From the NCBI GenBank assembly GCA_030429565.1, contig JAUIFE010000026.1, positions 1-64,000 of the forward strand: DNA of 64,000 nt, in the 5' to 3' direction. Shown here in pieces: positions 1 through 8,457 of the stretch. A program made the position numbers and the translations under genes. Origin of the DNA: Holophagae bacterium. GTDB lineage: Bacteria > Acidobacteriota > Holophagae > Acanthopleuribacterales > Acanthopleuribacteraceae. Every line of letters begins with the position of its first letter. Position 1 is the first letter of the stretch. The notes below the pieces were generated by a model, which was not told where the DNA came from, made no database searches, and saw only the letters and a list, made by a program, of their open reading frames with translations.

Positions 1-307
1 GTGGTTTTTTTTGGTCACCCAATGGGTGTGTTATACGTTTGTGGTAAAGCGATTATAACCTGACCAAAAGGAACCACTTACTTTATTTCTGACCTTCTTT
101 TTTTCGTCTTATCGCGCCGCCTAGGTTGAACAAAGGGTAGCTAAAGGCAAGCCGTCAGAGCCAGTTCACTGGCCGACAGAACACACCTGCGCTGTCTAGT
201 CAGGGAGGCCCGAATCGGGGCTGCAGCGCGTGCCTGCCTCCCAAAATACATATCAAGCGACAATGCTGCGCTAGTCTCAATAAAAAACAAGGAACAAGTG
301 GGATTGT

Positions 308-349
308 TTTGTCGTTTTTTTTCGCGGTGGTATAATGGCAAGATTGCCA
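308..349 (+). promoter_or_regulatory. Promoter of the nuclease gene with an overlapping inverted repeat
   Basis: A perfect -10 hexamer TATAAT lies at 331-336, with a weak -35 candidate (TTGTCG, near 309) about 16 bp upstream. The inverted repeat TGGCAAGATTGCCA (336-349) starts on the last base of the -10 box and would cover the transcription start, which is where a repressor operator would sit. The nuclease gene starts 29 bp further on. Restriction genes are often controlled so that the methyltransferase acts first. No controller gene is visible here, so the regulator is unknown. Confidence 0.5.
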
Positions 350-377
350 CTAGAGAATTCTTTAAGAGGTTCTGCAT

Positions 378-1235
378 ATGCTGCTCAAAGAAAGCTATGA
401 CCGCCTTAAGAAGCAAGCAAAAAAAGATCTTGGTTCCAACGTTGTCCTTCATTTGCTTCGTGATCTTTATAACCAAAGTGCGCACTACTTAGAGGGTGTT
501 GAGCGAAAAGAGATACCCTCTAAGGTAGATAATAAAAAGTATTTTATGTTTAGCCTTGATGCCAAAAACTCTAGAGCTGTTAATTCAAATTTGTACCTAG
601 ATGATGTTAATGAAGTTGAAGGGTTTTTCTCTGCCATTGAGCAAAATAATTATGCAGGACTTGCTTCTGATGTACTTACCAAGCTTGCATATTCTGTTGT
701 GATTACATTCATTTCCTCGATTGATTTAATCAAAAAAGGAGATATTAAGACTCCGGGGACTTATTTTGAGATATTTTGTGGGCACATGATGGCTCGTTTG
801 CTTGAAGTGAATCCTAAAACCAGAATACCCATTCTTAATTTGGACAGATCAGCTACGCTGCCGACGGACTTTATTTTTGATTTGGGTGAAAATCGAAACA
901 AATTTCATGTCCCGATTAAAACCTCAACAAGAGAAAGGGTCATTCAGGTATGGGCACATCAACGTGTTCTGGACGGCGTTTATGGCCTTGAACGATTTAA
1001 AGGGATTCTTATTTGCCTCTCCGAAACAAAGAAAGATTCACGAAGTCATGAAGTCATAGAAATATGTCTTCCTACCCAGTGGAAAGTTTACCAATCCTTT
1101 ATCGCTAGGATGCATAGGGTATATTATTTTGATATTCCTGAGAAATACAGTGTTTTGAATAGTCAAGAACCTCGTATTCCGGTTCTCACGTTTGGTGATC
1201 TTTTTAGGGAAGTAGAGGAATTAACTGCGAACTAG
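378..1235 (+). CDS. Probable type II restriction endonuclease
   Basis: A 285-residue protein convergent with, and overlapping by 15 bp at the 3' end, a C5-cytosine DNA methyltransferase. Paired with such a methyltransferase, the likely role is cleavage of the same unmodified DNA site. No family was recognised by sequence. A possible PD-(D/E)XK core can be drawn: Glu131 in an amphipathic helix (GTYFEIFCGH), Asp164 after Leu-Pro-Thr, and Lys181 in a beta strand (HVPIK), followed by a helix with Gln190 and His194. The ATG at 378 follows an AGAGG ribosome site and a TATAAT promoter. The gene and its partner are more AT-rich than most of the window, which suggests transfer. The pairing carries most of the weight; the catalytic residues are inference. 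Confidence 0.6.
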   Translation: MLLKESYDRLKKQAKKDLGSNVVLHLLRDLYNQSAHYLEGVERKEIPSKVDNKKYFMFSLDAKNSRAVNSNLYLDDVNEVEGFFSAIEQNNYAGLASDVLTKLAYSVVITFISSIDLIKKGDIKTPGTYFEIFCGHMMARLLEVNPKTRIPILNLDRSATLPTDFIFDLGENRNKFHVPIKTSTRERVIQVWAHQRVLDGVYGLERFKGILICLSETKKDSRSHEVIEICLPTQWKVYQSFIARMHRVYYFDIPEKYSVLNSQEPRIPVLTFGDLFREVEELTAN

Positions 1236-2303
1236 CTCTGACTTCTCTTTTACTTGGTTGCCTGCTTGCTTTAGCAAATTAAAAACTTCCTTGCCAATAG
1301 CTTCTGCAAGTGGAGGGGGTACCGCGTTTCCTATTTGTGATCGAATATCCCCTCTGTTGCCAAGGAATACAAACGAATCTGGAAAACCTTGAATTCTAGC
1401 TGCTTCGCGTGGTGTGAGCGGTCTATTATGAAGTGGGTGCCCATAACGACCTCTAGTAAAGCTATCAAAACCTCCGGTGATTGTAGGGCACTGGCCGTTC
1501 CATTTCAACCTTCCATAAACATCCGGCCAACCACCCGATTTAGTGTCGATCTTCTGATGACATCTTAACCTTAGTTCGTGGGGTATATCTTGCCATCCGC
1601 CGCCTTGAGGGACATGAGAGAAACGCTCTATATTGATTTTTGTAACGCGTGCTCTTTGGTGGTTGGGAAATTGTGGGTGATTTGAATAATCCAGCGGTGG
1701 CTCAGGAAGCCCCCCTAATACATCCCCGACGGTTAACCATTCAGGTGTAGAAGGTTTAGGAATGGAAAATGAAATTGAAATGTCGTTTCGAACACCTACA
1801 ATGATAAATCGTTCCCGTGTTTGTGGTACGCCATAGTTTGCCGAATTAAAAAATGAAAGTGTCATTTGATAGGGCGCTAGTTGATTTTGGATCTCAGCTA
1901 GATATTTTTGGCCTCGCTTCTGTCCGAAAATCGCCACGTTTTCAAAAATAAAGACTTTTGGAAGTAACTCTTTAACGAGTCTTACAAAGTGTAAAACGAG
2001 TGAATTCCTCTGGTCGCCTTTATGGGCTCCGCGTTTTTGTTTAGAAAAACCCTGGCAAGGGGGGCCTCCAAAAAAAAGATCTAGCTCTCTTTTGTTTAAT
2101 CCGGTCTCTTTTTTGATGGTTGTTGAATTTACATCCGAAACATCTTCCACTCTTGCATGATTGCCGATGTTTTTTCTGTAAGTTTGCACCGAAGGTTCAT
2201 CAATATCAAAAGCGTAGACTGTTTCAAAGCCTGCTCTTGCCATGCCTAAGCTGATCCCACCAGGACCGCAGAATGCATCTATCGCTTTTAATTTTTCTAG
2301 CAT
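1221..2303 (-). CDS. dcm-like: DNA (cytosine-5)-methyltransferase
   Basis: A 360-residue C5-cytosine methyltransferase that would protect host DNA from the neighbouring nuclease. The ordered motifs are all present: motif I DAFCGPGGISLG (residues 9-20) for S-adenosylmethionine binding, motif IV GGPPCQGFSKQ with catalytic Cys83, motif VI ENV (121-123), motif VIII QTRER (161-165), a variable target-recognition region at about 190-310, and motif X IGNAVPPPLAEAIG near the C-terminus. Length and motif order are normal for a monospecific type II enzyme. The target sequence cannot be read from the protein. It is transcribed towards the nuclease gene and overlaps its stop, so the two genes have separate promoters. 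Confidence 0.95.
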   Translation of the reverse strand: MLEKLKAIDAFCGPGGISLGMARAGFETVYAFDIDEPSVQTYRKNIGNHARVEDVSDVNSTTIKKETGLNKRELDLFFGGPPCQGFSKQKRGAHKGDQRNSLVLHFVRLVKELLPKVFIFENVAIFGQKRGQKYLAEIQNQLAPYQMTLSFFNSANYGVPQTRERFIIVGVRNDISISFSIPKPSTPEWLTVGDVLGGLPEPPLDYSNHPQFPNHQRARVTKINIERFSHVPQGGGWQDIPHELRLRCHQKIDTKSGGWPDVYGRLKWNGQCPTITGGFDSFTRGRYGHPLHNRPLTPREAARIQGFPDSFVFLGNRGDIRSQIGNAVPPPLAEAIGKEVFNLLKQAGNQVKEKSELVRS

Positions 2304-3441
2304 CGCTTTTTAAACCTCGCTTTTTGTAAGACTTCATAGAGGGGTATCTGAAGTGTCTAGCCCTTGAGTGGTAGATTGTTAAGCGCTTTTAGGAAAAAAC
2401 ACCTGTGAGATTGTCTGCAAGCTGTAAAGATGTCTGGTACACCATTCTCACGAAAACAGTAACTCATTTGACCTGATAGCTTTCTTTGGTAGGTCGGACT
2501 TCTTTCTCTTTGGGTGGAGGGTATTGCTCCCGATAAAATCGATAAAGGTTTATGGTTTGGGTCATTTGGCCTAAAAACTCAAGATCACTGATGGTTAACT
2601 TGATAACTCATTGAATTAACTTTCTTGTCTGATAAAGTGAAGCGCCACGATCACTTTGGCCTTCAATATTCCTGACTCGCATCCAAGCCCTTGCTTCTCT
2701 TTTTTGATTTAGTTCTGAGGACCTTCGAGGTTGAAAAACTTGAATAATGCTTTTTGAGCCCGAAGCGCTGTATGGAGGGAAACCCCAAGTCTTGGGGGCA
2801 TTTCTCTTTCATTTGTTTGGTTGGCCAGATTGGTCAATGTAACGAAAACATCCAATTCCTAAAGCACCACTCGGACCCTTATAATAAACGCATCTTCCTC
2901 ATTTGCCAAACATCTGATCCAGGTAAAGGTGGGTGATCTCTGAGGCCTTGTCGACCGTGTTGGAATTATTTTCGTCCCTCTCTTCTTGCCAATTCGTTGG
3001 TCAGGCTTTAGTAAATCAGATCGGGACCTCCGCTGCTTTTTGACCCCGCCAAGGGTTGGTTGAATCATGGCGACTCTACCAAACGGCTCCTGCTCCGTTT
3101 TCAGTTTGAGACTCTAAAAAGCCCCTGGAAGAAGCTCGGAGAATTTCAGGGGGGCATTTCTTTAGCGGTGACATCGCTTGGATTAAACCTAGAGGCGCAA
3201 TAAGGGCGAGGGGGTTTGGCGAAAAATTTGAATCAAATTTGTTAGGAAAAGCGGAACGGGGCCGCGCATGGCGCGCACCCGTAGGTTGTGGTGAGCATTT
3301 TTTCAGCCTGCTATAGCCCAGGTTTTGCTAAAAACACCGCGAGTTATCGCGTCGCTAAGATGGAAACGCGAGGTTTGGGATCGTGGCTCACGGGCTCGCT
3401 TCACCTGGCTGGTGGGCTGCAGGGGGAACCAGGATGTTCGA
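2304..3441. other. 1.1-kb stretch with no supported gene
   Basis: Only short reading frames (60-120 codons) without ribosome sites or recognisable proteins occur here. An imperfect GC-rich hairpin at about 3120-3158 is followed by a few T residues and could be a weak terminator. The AT-rich composition of the restriction-modification genes continues to about 2.9 kb, so this may be decayed accessory DNA. Confidence 0.5.
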
Positions 3442-3897
3442 TTAATGAGCCGCTTTTAGTTCGAAATGATCGCCGTAGGGATTATCGACCACCATCAACC
3501 AGCGACCGTCGGCCTGGCGTCTCAGCACAGCGACAGACAAACCTCTCATGGAAACGGATGATCCGTTGGGTGCGGTTCCTGTCATTTTCCAGGGGGCAAT
3601 GTGGACGGCTGAATCGCCGGAGACCACGACCTGATGACCGGAATAGGTGAAGCTTGGTTTCATTTCAAAAAATTCCAGAAATGCTTGTTCAATTTGGGTT
3701 CGGTCAGCGATGGGTTGATGGGGTTCAAAACAGACGACCGCACCCTCTGCATAACGCGCCATCACCCCGCTAATATCGCGTTGGTGGAAGGCTTTGGTCA
3801 TGGCGAGAACCGTATTTAGGACGGCTTGTTGTTCGGACATAATGGCTCCTTTGACGGTGCCTGCTCCCAGGCACACGAATGCTAATGCAAGTATCAT
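3442..3897 (-). CDS. SnoaL/DUF4440-like protein with N-terminal signal segment
   Basis: A 151-residue protein with an N-terminal hydrophobic segment (MILALAFVCLGAGTVKG) and an NTF2/SnoaL-like cone fold: an opening helix with AMTKAFHQRDISGVMARYAEGA, then FLEFFEMKPSFTYSGHQV, SGDSAVHIAPWKMTG and GRWLMVVDNPYG, the last typical of the terminal strand of this superfamily. The ATG at 3897 follows GAGGA at 5 nt spacing. A second ATG at 3840 would give a cytoplasmic form. It lies 30 bp downstream of an ECF sigma gene on the same strand and is probably co-transcribed. In ECF41-type sigma factors a SnoaL-like domain is fused to the sigma factor; here it is separate. Substrate unknown. Confidence 0.7.
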   Translation of the reverse strand: MILALAFVCLGAGTVKGAIMSEQQAVLNTVLAMTKAFHQRDISGVMARYAEGAVVCFEPHQPIADRTQIEQAFLEFFEMKPSFTYSGHQVVVSGDSAVHIAPWKMTGTAPNGSSVSMRGLSVAVLRRQADGRWLMVVDNPYGDHFELKAAH

Positions 3898-3927
3898 GAT
3901 TTCCTCGCTTTGTGGCTTAAACGCGAA

Positions 3928-4722
3928 CTATGGGGCGGCGACGAGTGCATCGATGGCGGCGGCAAAATCGCGTGGACATGCGAAGCGCTTTGTCGCCTGT
4001 TGTAGGGCGACACTGCGTAGCCCGGCTTCCAGTCTCTTGGTGCGCTGGATCACGCTCGCATAACTCTCGCTATCGCCACTGGTGAAGCAGGTCTGCCCTT
4101 GTTGGACACGGCCCAGCGCCATGGCCTTGGGCAGGCGACGCGGACAGCGACAGTCGGCCTCGGCTGAAACCAAGCCGCAGGCGCGCCGCGTAAAGTCGTC
4201 GACCTTGCGACGCGCACGCGAGAGGCGTTGGCGGAAGTTGGCCTTGCTGATCGTCAGCACCTCGGCGGCCTCGTCGTGGGTCATCTCAAGAATGAAACCC
4301 GCGACATAGGCGGCACGGTGCTCGCGATCCAAGCACAACAGAATCGCCATCGTGCATGAGACGCGTAACTCGTTGAGCAAGACTGGATCATCGGCCTCTT
4401 CTTTGCCGAGCCCTTCGGCTAGATCCTGTTCGAAGAATGAAAAGGAAAGTCCGGGGTCCCGTTCCTTGCTTTTTTTGGCTGAAATCAGGTAGTTAAACGC
4501 CACCCGATAAACCCATGTCTTAAAAGCGCTGCGCCCTGAAAAAGTCGACAATTTGGTGATCACCAAAATGAGAATATCTTGGACCGCATCCAACGCGTCG
4601 TCAGGGTTGACCAGCATGCGCATGGCGAGATGGTGCACGTCGTCTTGAATCGACGTGACAACCTTTGCCAGCGCATCTTTGTTACCTTCTTGGGCTAATC
4701 GTACCCATGCTTCTCGTACCAA
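3928..4722 (-). CDS. ECF-type RNA polymerase sigma factor with Cys-containing C-terminal extension
   Basis: A 264-residue sigma-70 family protein. Region 2 is at about residues 22-85 (DALDAVQDILILVITKLSTF then FKTWVYRVAFNYLI). Region 4 is at about 128-172 (EMTHDEAAEVLTISKANFRQ then RLSRARRKV). Beyond region 4 there are about 90 extra residues, including a cysteine cluster (CGLVSAEADCRC) and a charged helical tail, unusual for a basic ECF protein and possibly sensory or zinc-binding. The start is TTG at 4722 with GGGAGGG just upstream. The SnoaL-like gene follows at 30 bp. No anti-sigma gene is adjacent, so control may lie in the extension. Confidence 0.88.
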   Translation of the reverse strand: MVREAWVRLAQEGNKDALAKVVTSIQDDVHHLAMRMLVNPDDALDAVQDILILVITKLSTFSGRSAFKTWVYRVAFNYLISAKKSKERDPGLSFSFFEQDLAEGLGKEEADDPVLLNELRVSCTMAILLCLDREHRAAYVAGFILEMTHDEAAEVLTISKANFRQRLSRARRKVDDFTRRACGLVSAEADCRCPRRLPKAMALGRVQQGQTCFTSGDSESYASVIQRTKRLEAGLRSVALQQATKRFACPRDFAAAIDALVAAP

Positions 4723-5079
4723 TGGACCCTCCCGTTCGTCGTTCGGAGAGGTTAGACATCACGTCCCAGGGTGGTGTGACAGATTTCCAGCTATTTTATT
4801 CGATTTTCTTTTTGTTGCCGGTTAAGCGTTCTGTTTTGTGTGTTGTGGTCGCCTTTTAAAGGATTCATTCCCAGGTGTTTGTGTCCCGTTTTTATGGGTG
4901 TCGTCGGCAGGGGGATTTTGATGCCGGCACTATTCGGCCTGTACCTCAGTCGGCCACTTGCAGCGCAACCCGGCCACCTTGGATCGTCTCATCCTCCCCA
5001 GCCCACACAACAGGTGCTTTTAGGGCGCCGTTCGGTTATCGTGGCGTATAGACCCATCCCAATCTGAAGGCGGTACCCC
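4723..5079. other. Divergent intergenic region, no gene seen
   Basis: It lies between the ECF sigma gene (leftward) and the cyclotransferase-like gene (rightward) and should hold both promoters. I could not single out a convincing -35/-10 pair. No repeat family member is present. Confidence 0.4.
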
Positions 5080-5523
5080 ATGGCGACACTATTTTTCTAC
5101 GGGCTGTTTATGGACGCCGAGCTCCTTACCGAAAAAGACCTACAGCCGCAAGTCATCGGCCCGGCGAAACTGGTCGACTACCGCATTCATATTGGCCGGC
5201 GCGCGACCCTGGTTCCCTGTCTCGGGGCCGTCTCCTACGGCGTCGCCATGACTCTGGTTCCCGCCGCCGCCGCTGCGCTTTACGCCGAGCCAAGCGTGCG
5301 TGATTACCAGGCGCAACCCGTCGTTGTGCAACGAATCGACAGTGGCGAAACGCTTGCCGCCCAGTGTTACAACTTGCCGCCCGGCGCCGACCTCAGTGGC
5401 GCTAACCGCGCATATGCCGAGCGACTTTCGCAACTGGTGTTGCGTTTGGGTTTTCCACCGGCTTACGCCGAGGAAATCGCTTGCTTTCACGACGCCGCCA
5501 ACGATGATCCCGGCCAACCCTGA
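5080..5523 (+). CDS. Gamma-glutamylcyclotransferase-like (AIG2 family) protein, copy 1
   Basis: A 147-residue protein starting MATLFFYGLFMD, the glycine-containing loop after strand 1 that marks the AIG2/GGCT-like fold. GGCT enzymes release 5-oxoproline from gamma-glutamyl peptides; whether this protein does so is not known. The ATG follows AGGCGG. A paralog (13378-13785) is very similar from end to end except at the C-terminus, where copy 1 has a longer tail (after AEEI). Both copies lie near a redoxin-like gene and a TonB-receptor gene or remnant, so they were probably duplicated as part of a larger block. Confidence 0.65.
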   Translation: MATLFFYGLFMDAELLTEKDLQPQVIGPAKLVDYRIHIGRRATLVPCLGAVSYGVAMTLVPAAAAALYAEPSVRDYQAQPVVVQRIDSGETLAAQCYNLPPGADLSGANRAYAERLSQLVLRLGFPPAYAEEIACFHDAANDDPGQP

Positions 5524-5721
5524 CCGCGGCACTTAGTGAGCATGGCCGACCCCCAGAGCATGGCCGACCCCAGGAGACCGGACCCGCATTACCAAACCGG
5601 GCGGCCTCATCGTGCAGGCTTTGGGCGCTGTCGGCTCATGGATCGGTCAAGGCACCGTGATGGGTTTAACCGGATTTGGATCACGGCCTCGCAAGGTGGC
5701 CGCGATCCATTCCCGTGTGTC

Positions 5722-6302
5722 TTAGAATCTCTTCGAGAAAGCCAAGCCGAAATGACGGTCGGCGTCGCGGGGGATTTGGTAACGGAACCCGTCGCCGCTG
5801 TAGGTCACCGCGAATTCGTCGTCGCGCAGGTTTTTGCCGATCAGCGTGATGCGGAACGAATCGTCGGGTGAGGCGTAGGTGACGAACAAATGGACCAAGC
5901 TGTAATCAGGCAGCAGTGATTCAGGCGCCAAGACCCCGGCGTTGTTGGGCAGGGTGGAATATTGTTCGTCGGTGTAGATGGAGGATCCGTTGAAAATCAT
6001 TTTGTAGTTGGTTTTCTTCACCGTGTAATTGGCCGAGATGCTGTATTTCAAATCAGGTGCAAAGGGGATATCCAAACCCGAACGCGCGCTGCACTCAGCG
6101 CCTGGCGGACAGTTGAATTCATCAGAACCGCGACGGCAACCGGCGCATCGAGTAATTTTTCAACCCGTTTCTGGGCCGTAACCTCAATACCCAGAAGCTC
6201 TTCTAATGTTAGATTCATAAGGTCTTCAGAATCCTGAGCGATTAACGAGGAAGACCCTAGCCAAACTAACAAAACCACCAACCGTTTGATGAAACGAACC
6301 AT
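5722..6302 (-). pseudogene. TonB-dependent receptor pseudogene (internal deletion)
   Basis: Two reading frames match the two ends of the intact receptor at 8458-10773. Residues 1-60 (signal sequence and LTLEELLGIEVTAQKR box) match its N-terminus, and the last 117 residues (DIPFAPDLKYSIS to the terminal aromatic strand) match its C-terminus. The junction near 6125-6135 joins the codons for PVAVAVL directly to the DEFNCPPG region, deleting about 1.7 kb (plug and most of the barrel) and shifting the frame. About 190 bp upstream of the start also resembles the intact copy. The product cannot form a receptor. Confidence 0.9.
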
Positions 6303-6961
6303 GACGCCTCCCTCAGAACGGCCAAGGGTGGCGACCAGGCCGAGGAGCCAGGGAAAACCTGGGTTTTGTAACGACGTTAGCTATGAGATTCCGGCTTTAG
6401 CATGCGCCGTTAGAATCTTGGTTTGGCTGTAAGTGTGATGTGTATCCCAAGCTATCACAAAAAAGTAACCAGTGTAAATATTAGTTATCTGTATTTTGTG
6501 TAGAGTAGTGGGGTTCTGTTGATTGAGGGGCTGATTTTGCCAGTTTCTGGTTGTGTCTCGATGTGAAATTTTGCGTGTTATTCGTGTGTGAAATTGAAAT
6601 TTCGAAAATAGTTGTTTTGCCTAAGAATATGATTTTGGTGGTGTTTGTCGGTTGCTGATTTACAGGTCTCTCGTTGACATGTTCCGTCGTTGACAACGAA
6701 GTATAAGCATCGTGTCAGGGGCTGGTTGGCGTTCGCGGTTTTTCCTTTCTGAGAACCTTCTGTGTTGCGAAAGTCCTTTGGTAGGGAAAAATACTGGTGA
6801 CCCGCGTTCGCATCGATGATGCCGATGCTTCAGGCGGCGGCCACGGTGATGGGCTAGCTCGCCATTCATCCAATTCCCGGCATCGTACGAATAAAATGAT
6901 GACGCCGGTTGTTTTCACCCTTGCGCAACAACAACAGGGCCGCACGGAATGACAGTCTTAG
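6303..6961. other. Duplicated receptor upstream region and AT-rich spacer
   Basis: Positions 6303-6490 resemble the sequence upstream of the intact receptor (10774-10965), including the shared stretch GTATTAGTTATCT found in the form AATATTAGTTATCT here. Weaker similarity continues for about 100 bp beyond. The rest (6490-6961) is AT-rich and then GC-rich non-coding sequence without a supported gene. The duplicated part presumably holds the receptor promoter. Confidence 0.6.
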
Positions 6962-7202
6962 ACCTGATTTGAGCAATTCTTAGCTGCGAAATCGCACAAC
7001 CTGTTGGGCGACAACGTCTCGTAAAAATGCTCGCCGTACTTGCCAGTACGCGTCGTGCGCGACCTCGGTGGCTTTTCCAACACGTTTCGCGCCAACCCTT
7101 GACGTTTCCTGCGTCAATTCTTGACTCAGGAAAGGTCAATTCTTTACGCAGGAAATGTCAATACTTGCGCGATTTCATCCACCCAAATCGCTCAATTCAG
7201 GT
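6962..7202 (-). mobile_element. MITE-like element, copy 1 (longest, 241 bp)
   Basis: The ends are imperfect inverted repeats (ACCTGATTTGAGCAATTC on the left; complement of the right end ACCTGAATTGAGCGATTT), flanked by the direct repeat TAG (6959-6961 and 7203-7205). The core is in the opposite orientation to copy 2 and carries extra palindromic units of the type TTGACGTTTCCTGCGTCAA, three in a row. It contains no gene and ends 14 bp before the start codon of the redoxin-like gene, so it now forms that gene's 5' region. Confidence 0.85.
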
Positions 7203-7216
7203 TAGAGGGTTTTGCC

Positions 7217-7744
7217 ATGACTTGGTTACTTTTACTCATGCTCTTCAGCGAAGCCGCAACAGAGGCGCTTCCCACGCACTTTCCGAACTTTGAAGGTAAA
7301 AATTTGAATGGGGAGACCCTGGTGCTCAGCGATTTCAAGGCACCGGTGACCTTGATCTTTGTCGCCTTTAAACAGGAACAACAGCCGCAGGTCGATGGTT
7401 GGATCAATGCGCTCGGACCACTTCGACAAAGTCATCCCAGCTTCGATTACGTCGAGTTACCGACGATCAAACCGGTTAGTCGTATCGTGCGTTTTATGAT
7501 TTATCGCGGGATGCGTTCGGGGATTAAAGACGCCGAAAAACGTGCCCGTATCGTGACTCAGTACGTCGACATTCCGTCCTACATGGAAACACTTCACTTA
7601 ACAGACGAGGACGTGATTGCTTCCTTTGCCGTGGGCAAGGACGGTCGTGTTTTGAAACGCTGGCTGGGGCCGGTAAGCGATGACGCCATTAGCGAACTGA
7701 GCGCTTTGCTCGTGCGCCGGAACGCTGTTTCCGGCGGGCCTTGA
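7217..7744 (+). CDS. Small redoxin-like (ATP10-like) protein, copy 1
   Basis: A 175-residue protein with an N-terminal hydrophobic segment (MTWLLLLMLFSEA) and a thioredoxin-fold pattern: PNFEGKNLNGETLVLSDF, then the strand VTLIFVAFKQEQQPQVDGW, a central basic part MIYRGMRSGIKD, then VIASFAVGKDGRVLKRWLG. The usual CxxC is replaced by KQEQQ, so it is not a classical disulfide enzyme. The pattern resembles the ATP10 branch of the redoxin superfamily, but I am not sure of that. The ATG at 7217 follows AGAGGG, just downstream of a MITE. The paralog at 14727-15254 has the same length. Confidence 0.7.
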   Translation: MTWLLLLMLFSEAATEALPTHFPNFEGKNLNGETLVLSDFKAPVTLIFVAFKQEQQPQVDGWINALGPLRQSHPSFDYVELPTIKPVSRIVRFMIYRGMRSGIKDAEKRARIVTQYVDIPSYMETLHLTDEDVIASFAVGKDGRVLKRWLGPVSDDAISELSALLVRRNAVSGGP

Positions 7745-7818
7745 TGGATGGCACCCCGGATTTAGTTTCCAAACTGGGTTGATTTTTGCCGCGTCCCGTT
7801 CGTGGTCGGTGCTTAGAA

Positions 7819-7929
7819 GGGAAACGCACCAAAAACCGCCGGGGGAGAGGTTTTTGGTGCGTTTCAGGGAAGGTACGATCAATTGGTAGAAGCAGAAAAA
7901 GACGCCGACCGGAGCGATCGTTGTGGGCG
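7819..7929 (+). repeat. Hairpin element, copy 1
   Basis: A perfect 17-bp stem, GAAACGCACCAAAAACC (7821-7837) with its complement (7849-7865), around an 11-nt purine-rich loop, followed by about 60 bp of conserved flank. The same roughly 110 bp recurs at 16574-16684 with only a few changes. There is no T-tract, so it is not a standard terminator. Confidence 0.85.
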
Positions 7930-8025
7930 GCCGGAATGGGGACACCCACCGTTTTGCGCATCGGGGCCGGAATGGGAACACCGGCCGGAATGGGGACACC
8001 CACCGTTTTGCGCATCGTGTTTTCT
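7930..8025 (+). repeat. Short tandem duplication next to hairpin element
   Basis: The unit CCGGAATGGGGACACCCACC plus GTTTTGCGCATCG occurs at 7931 and again at 7985, with a partial unit between them. It fills the space between the hairpin element and the 190-bp intergenic repeat. No coding function is apparent. Confidence 0.7.
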
Positions 8026-8074
8026 TTTCCGTGTGCTGTTATTGATGATGCCAAACGGGATCATGGGCGGTTGA

Positions 8075-8457
8075 TTGAGATTTTGTGCGGCACCTTTGGC
8101 GCCGGCGGTTCGGGAACCCCAGAGACCCAGGGTTGAAACCCTGGGCTGTTATGTGTCGCCCCTTTGGGGCGGCTGGGCGTGGTTCGCCGTTGGCTCACGT
8201 TTATTTAAATGGTGGGCCAGGCATGGCGGTGTGCACGCCCGCTTTGGGGCGTGCCGGGTCGTCGCCTGCGGCCGGGACATTCCGGGTCGTCGCCTGCGGT
8301 AGGGACATTCCGGTGGTTTGACATGGCCGGCGGGGTGGATGGTATCCGGGCATGGCGGTGTGCACGCCCGCTTTGGGGCGTGCCGGGTCGTCGCCTGCGG
8401 CAGGGCCTCGCCGACATCACCCTTGCCGCGTATGGCGTCATGTTGGTTTTGTCGTCG
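8075..8457 (+). repeat. 190-bp intergenic repeat, copy 1, plus partial copy
   Basis: The full copy (8075-8271) runs from TTGAGATTTTGTGCGGCACC to GGGTCGTCGCCTGCGG. It contains three GC-rich dyads: CCCAGGGTTGAAACCCTGGG, CGCCCCTTTGGGGCG and GCACGCCCGCTTTGGGGCGTGC. The last 50 bp are repeated at 8351-8400, with the short GGGTCGTCGCCTGCGG end also duplicated at 8284-8299. Other copies are at 14440-14636, 15436-15626 and 16165-16354. It separates the redoxin-like gene from the 3' end of the receptor gene. Confidence 0.85.

Noticed and set aside
2754..3068. Short frames in the gap after the methyltransferase gene
   Set aside because: 60-69 codons, no ribosome sites, no protein-like patterns.
5536..5871. 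111-codon plus-strand frame after the cyclotransferase-like gene
   Set aside because: It lies mostly antisense to the receptor pseudogene and has no ribosome site.
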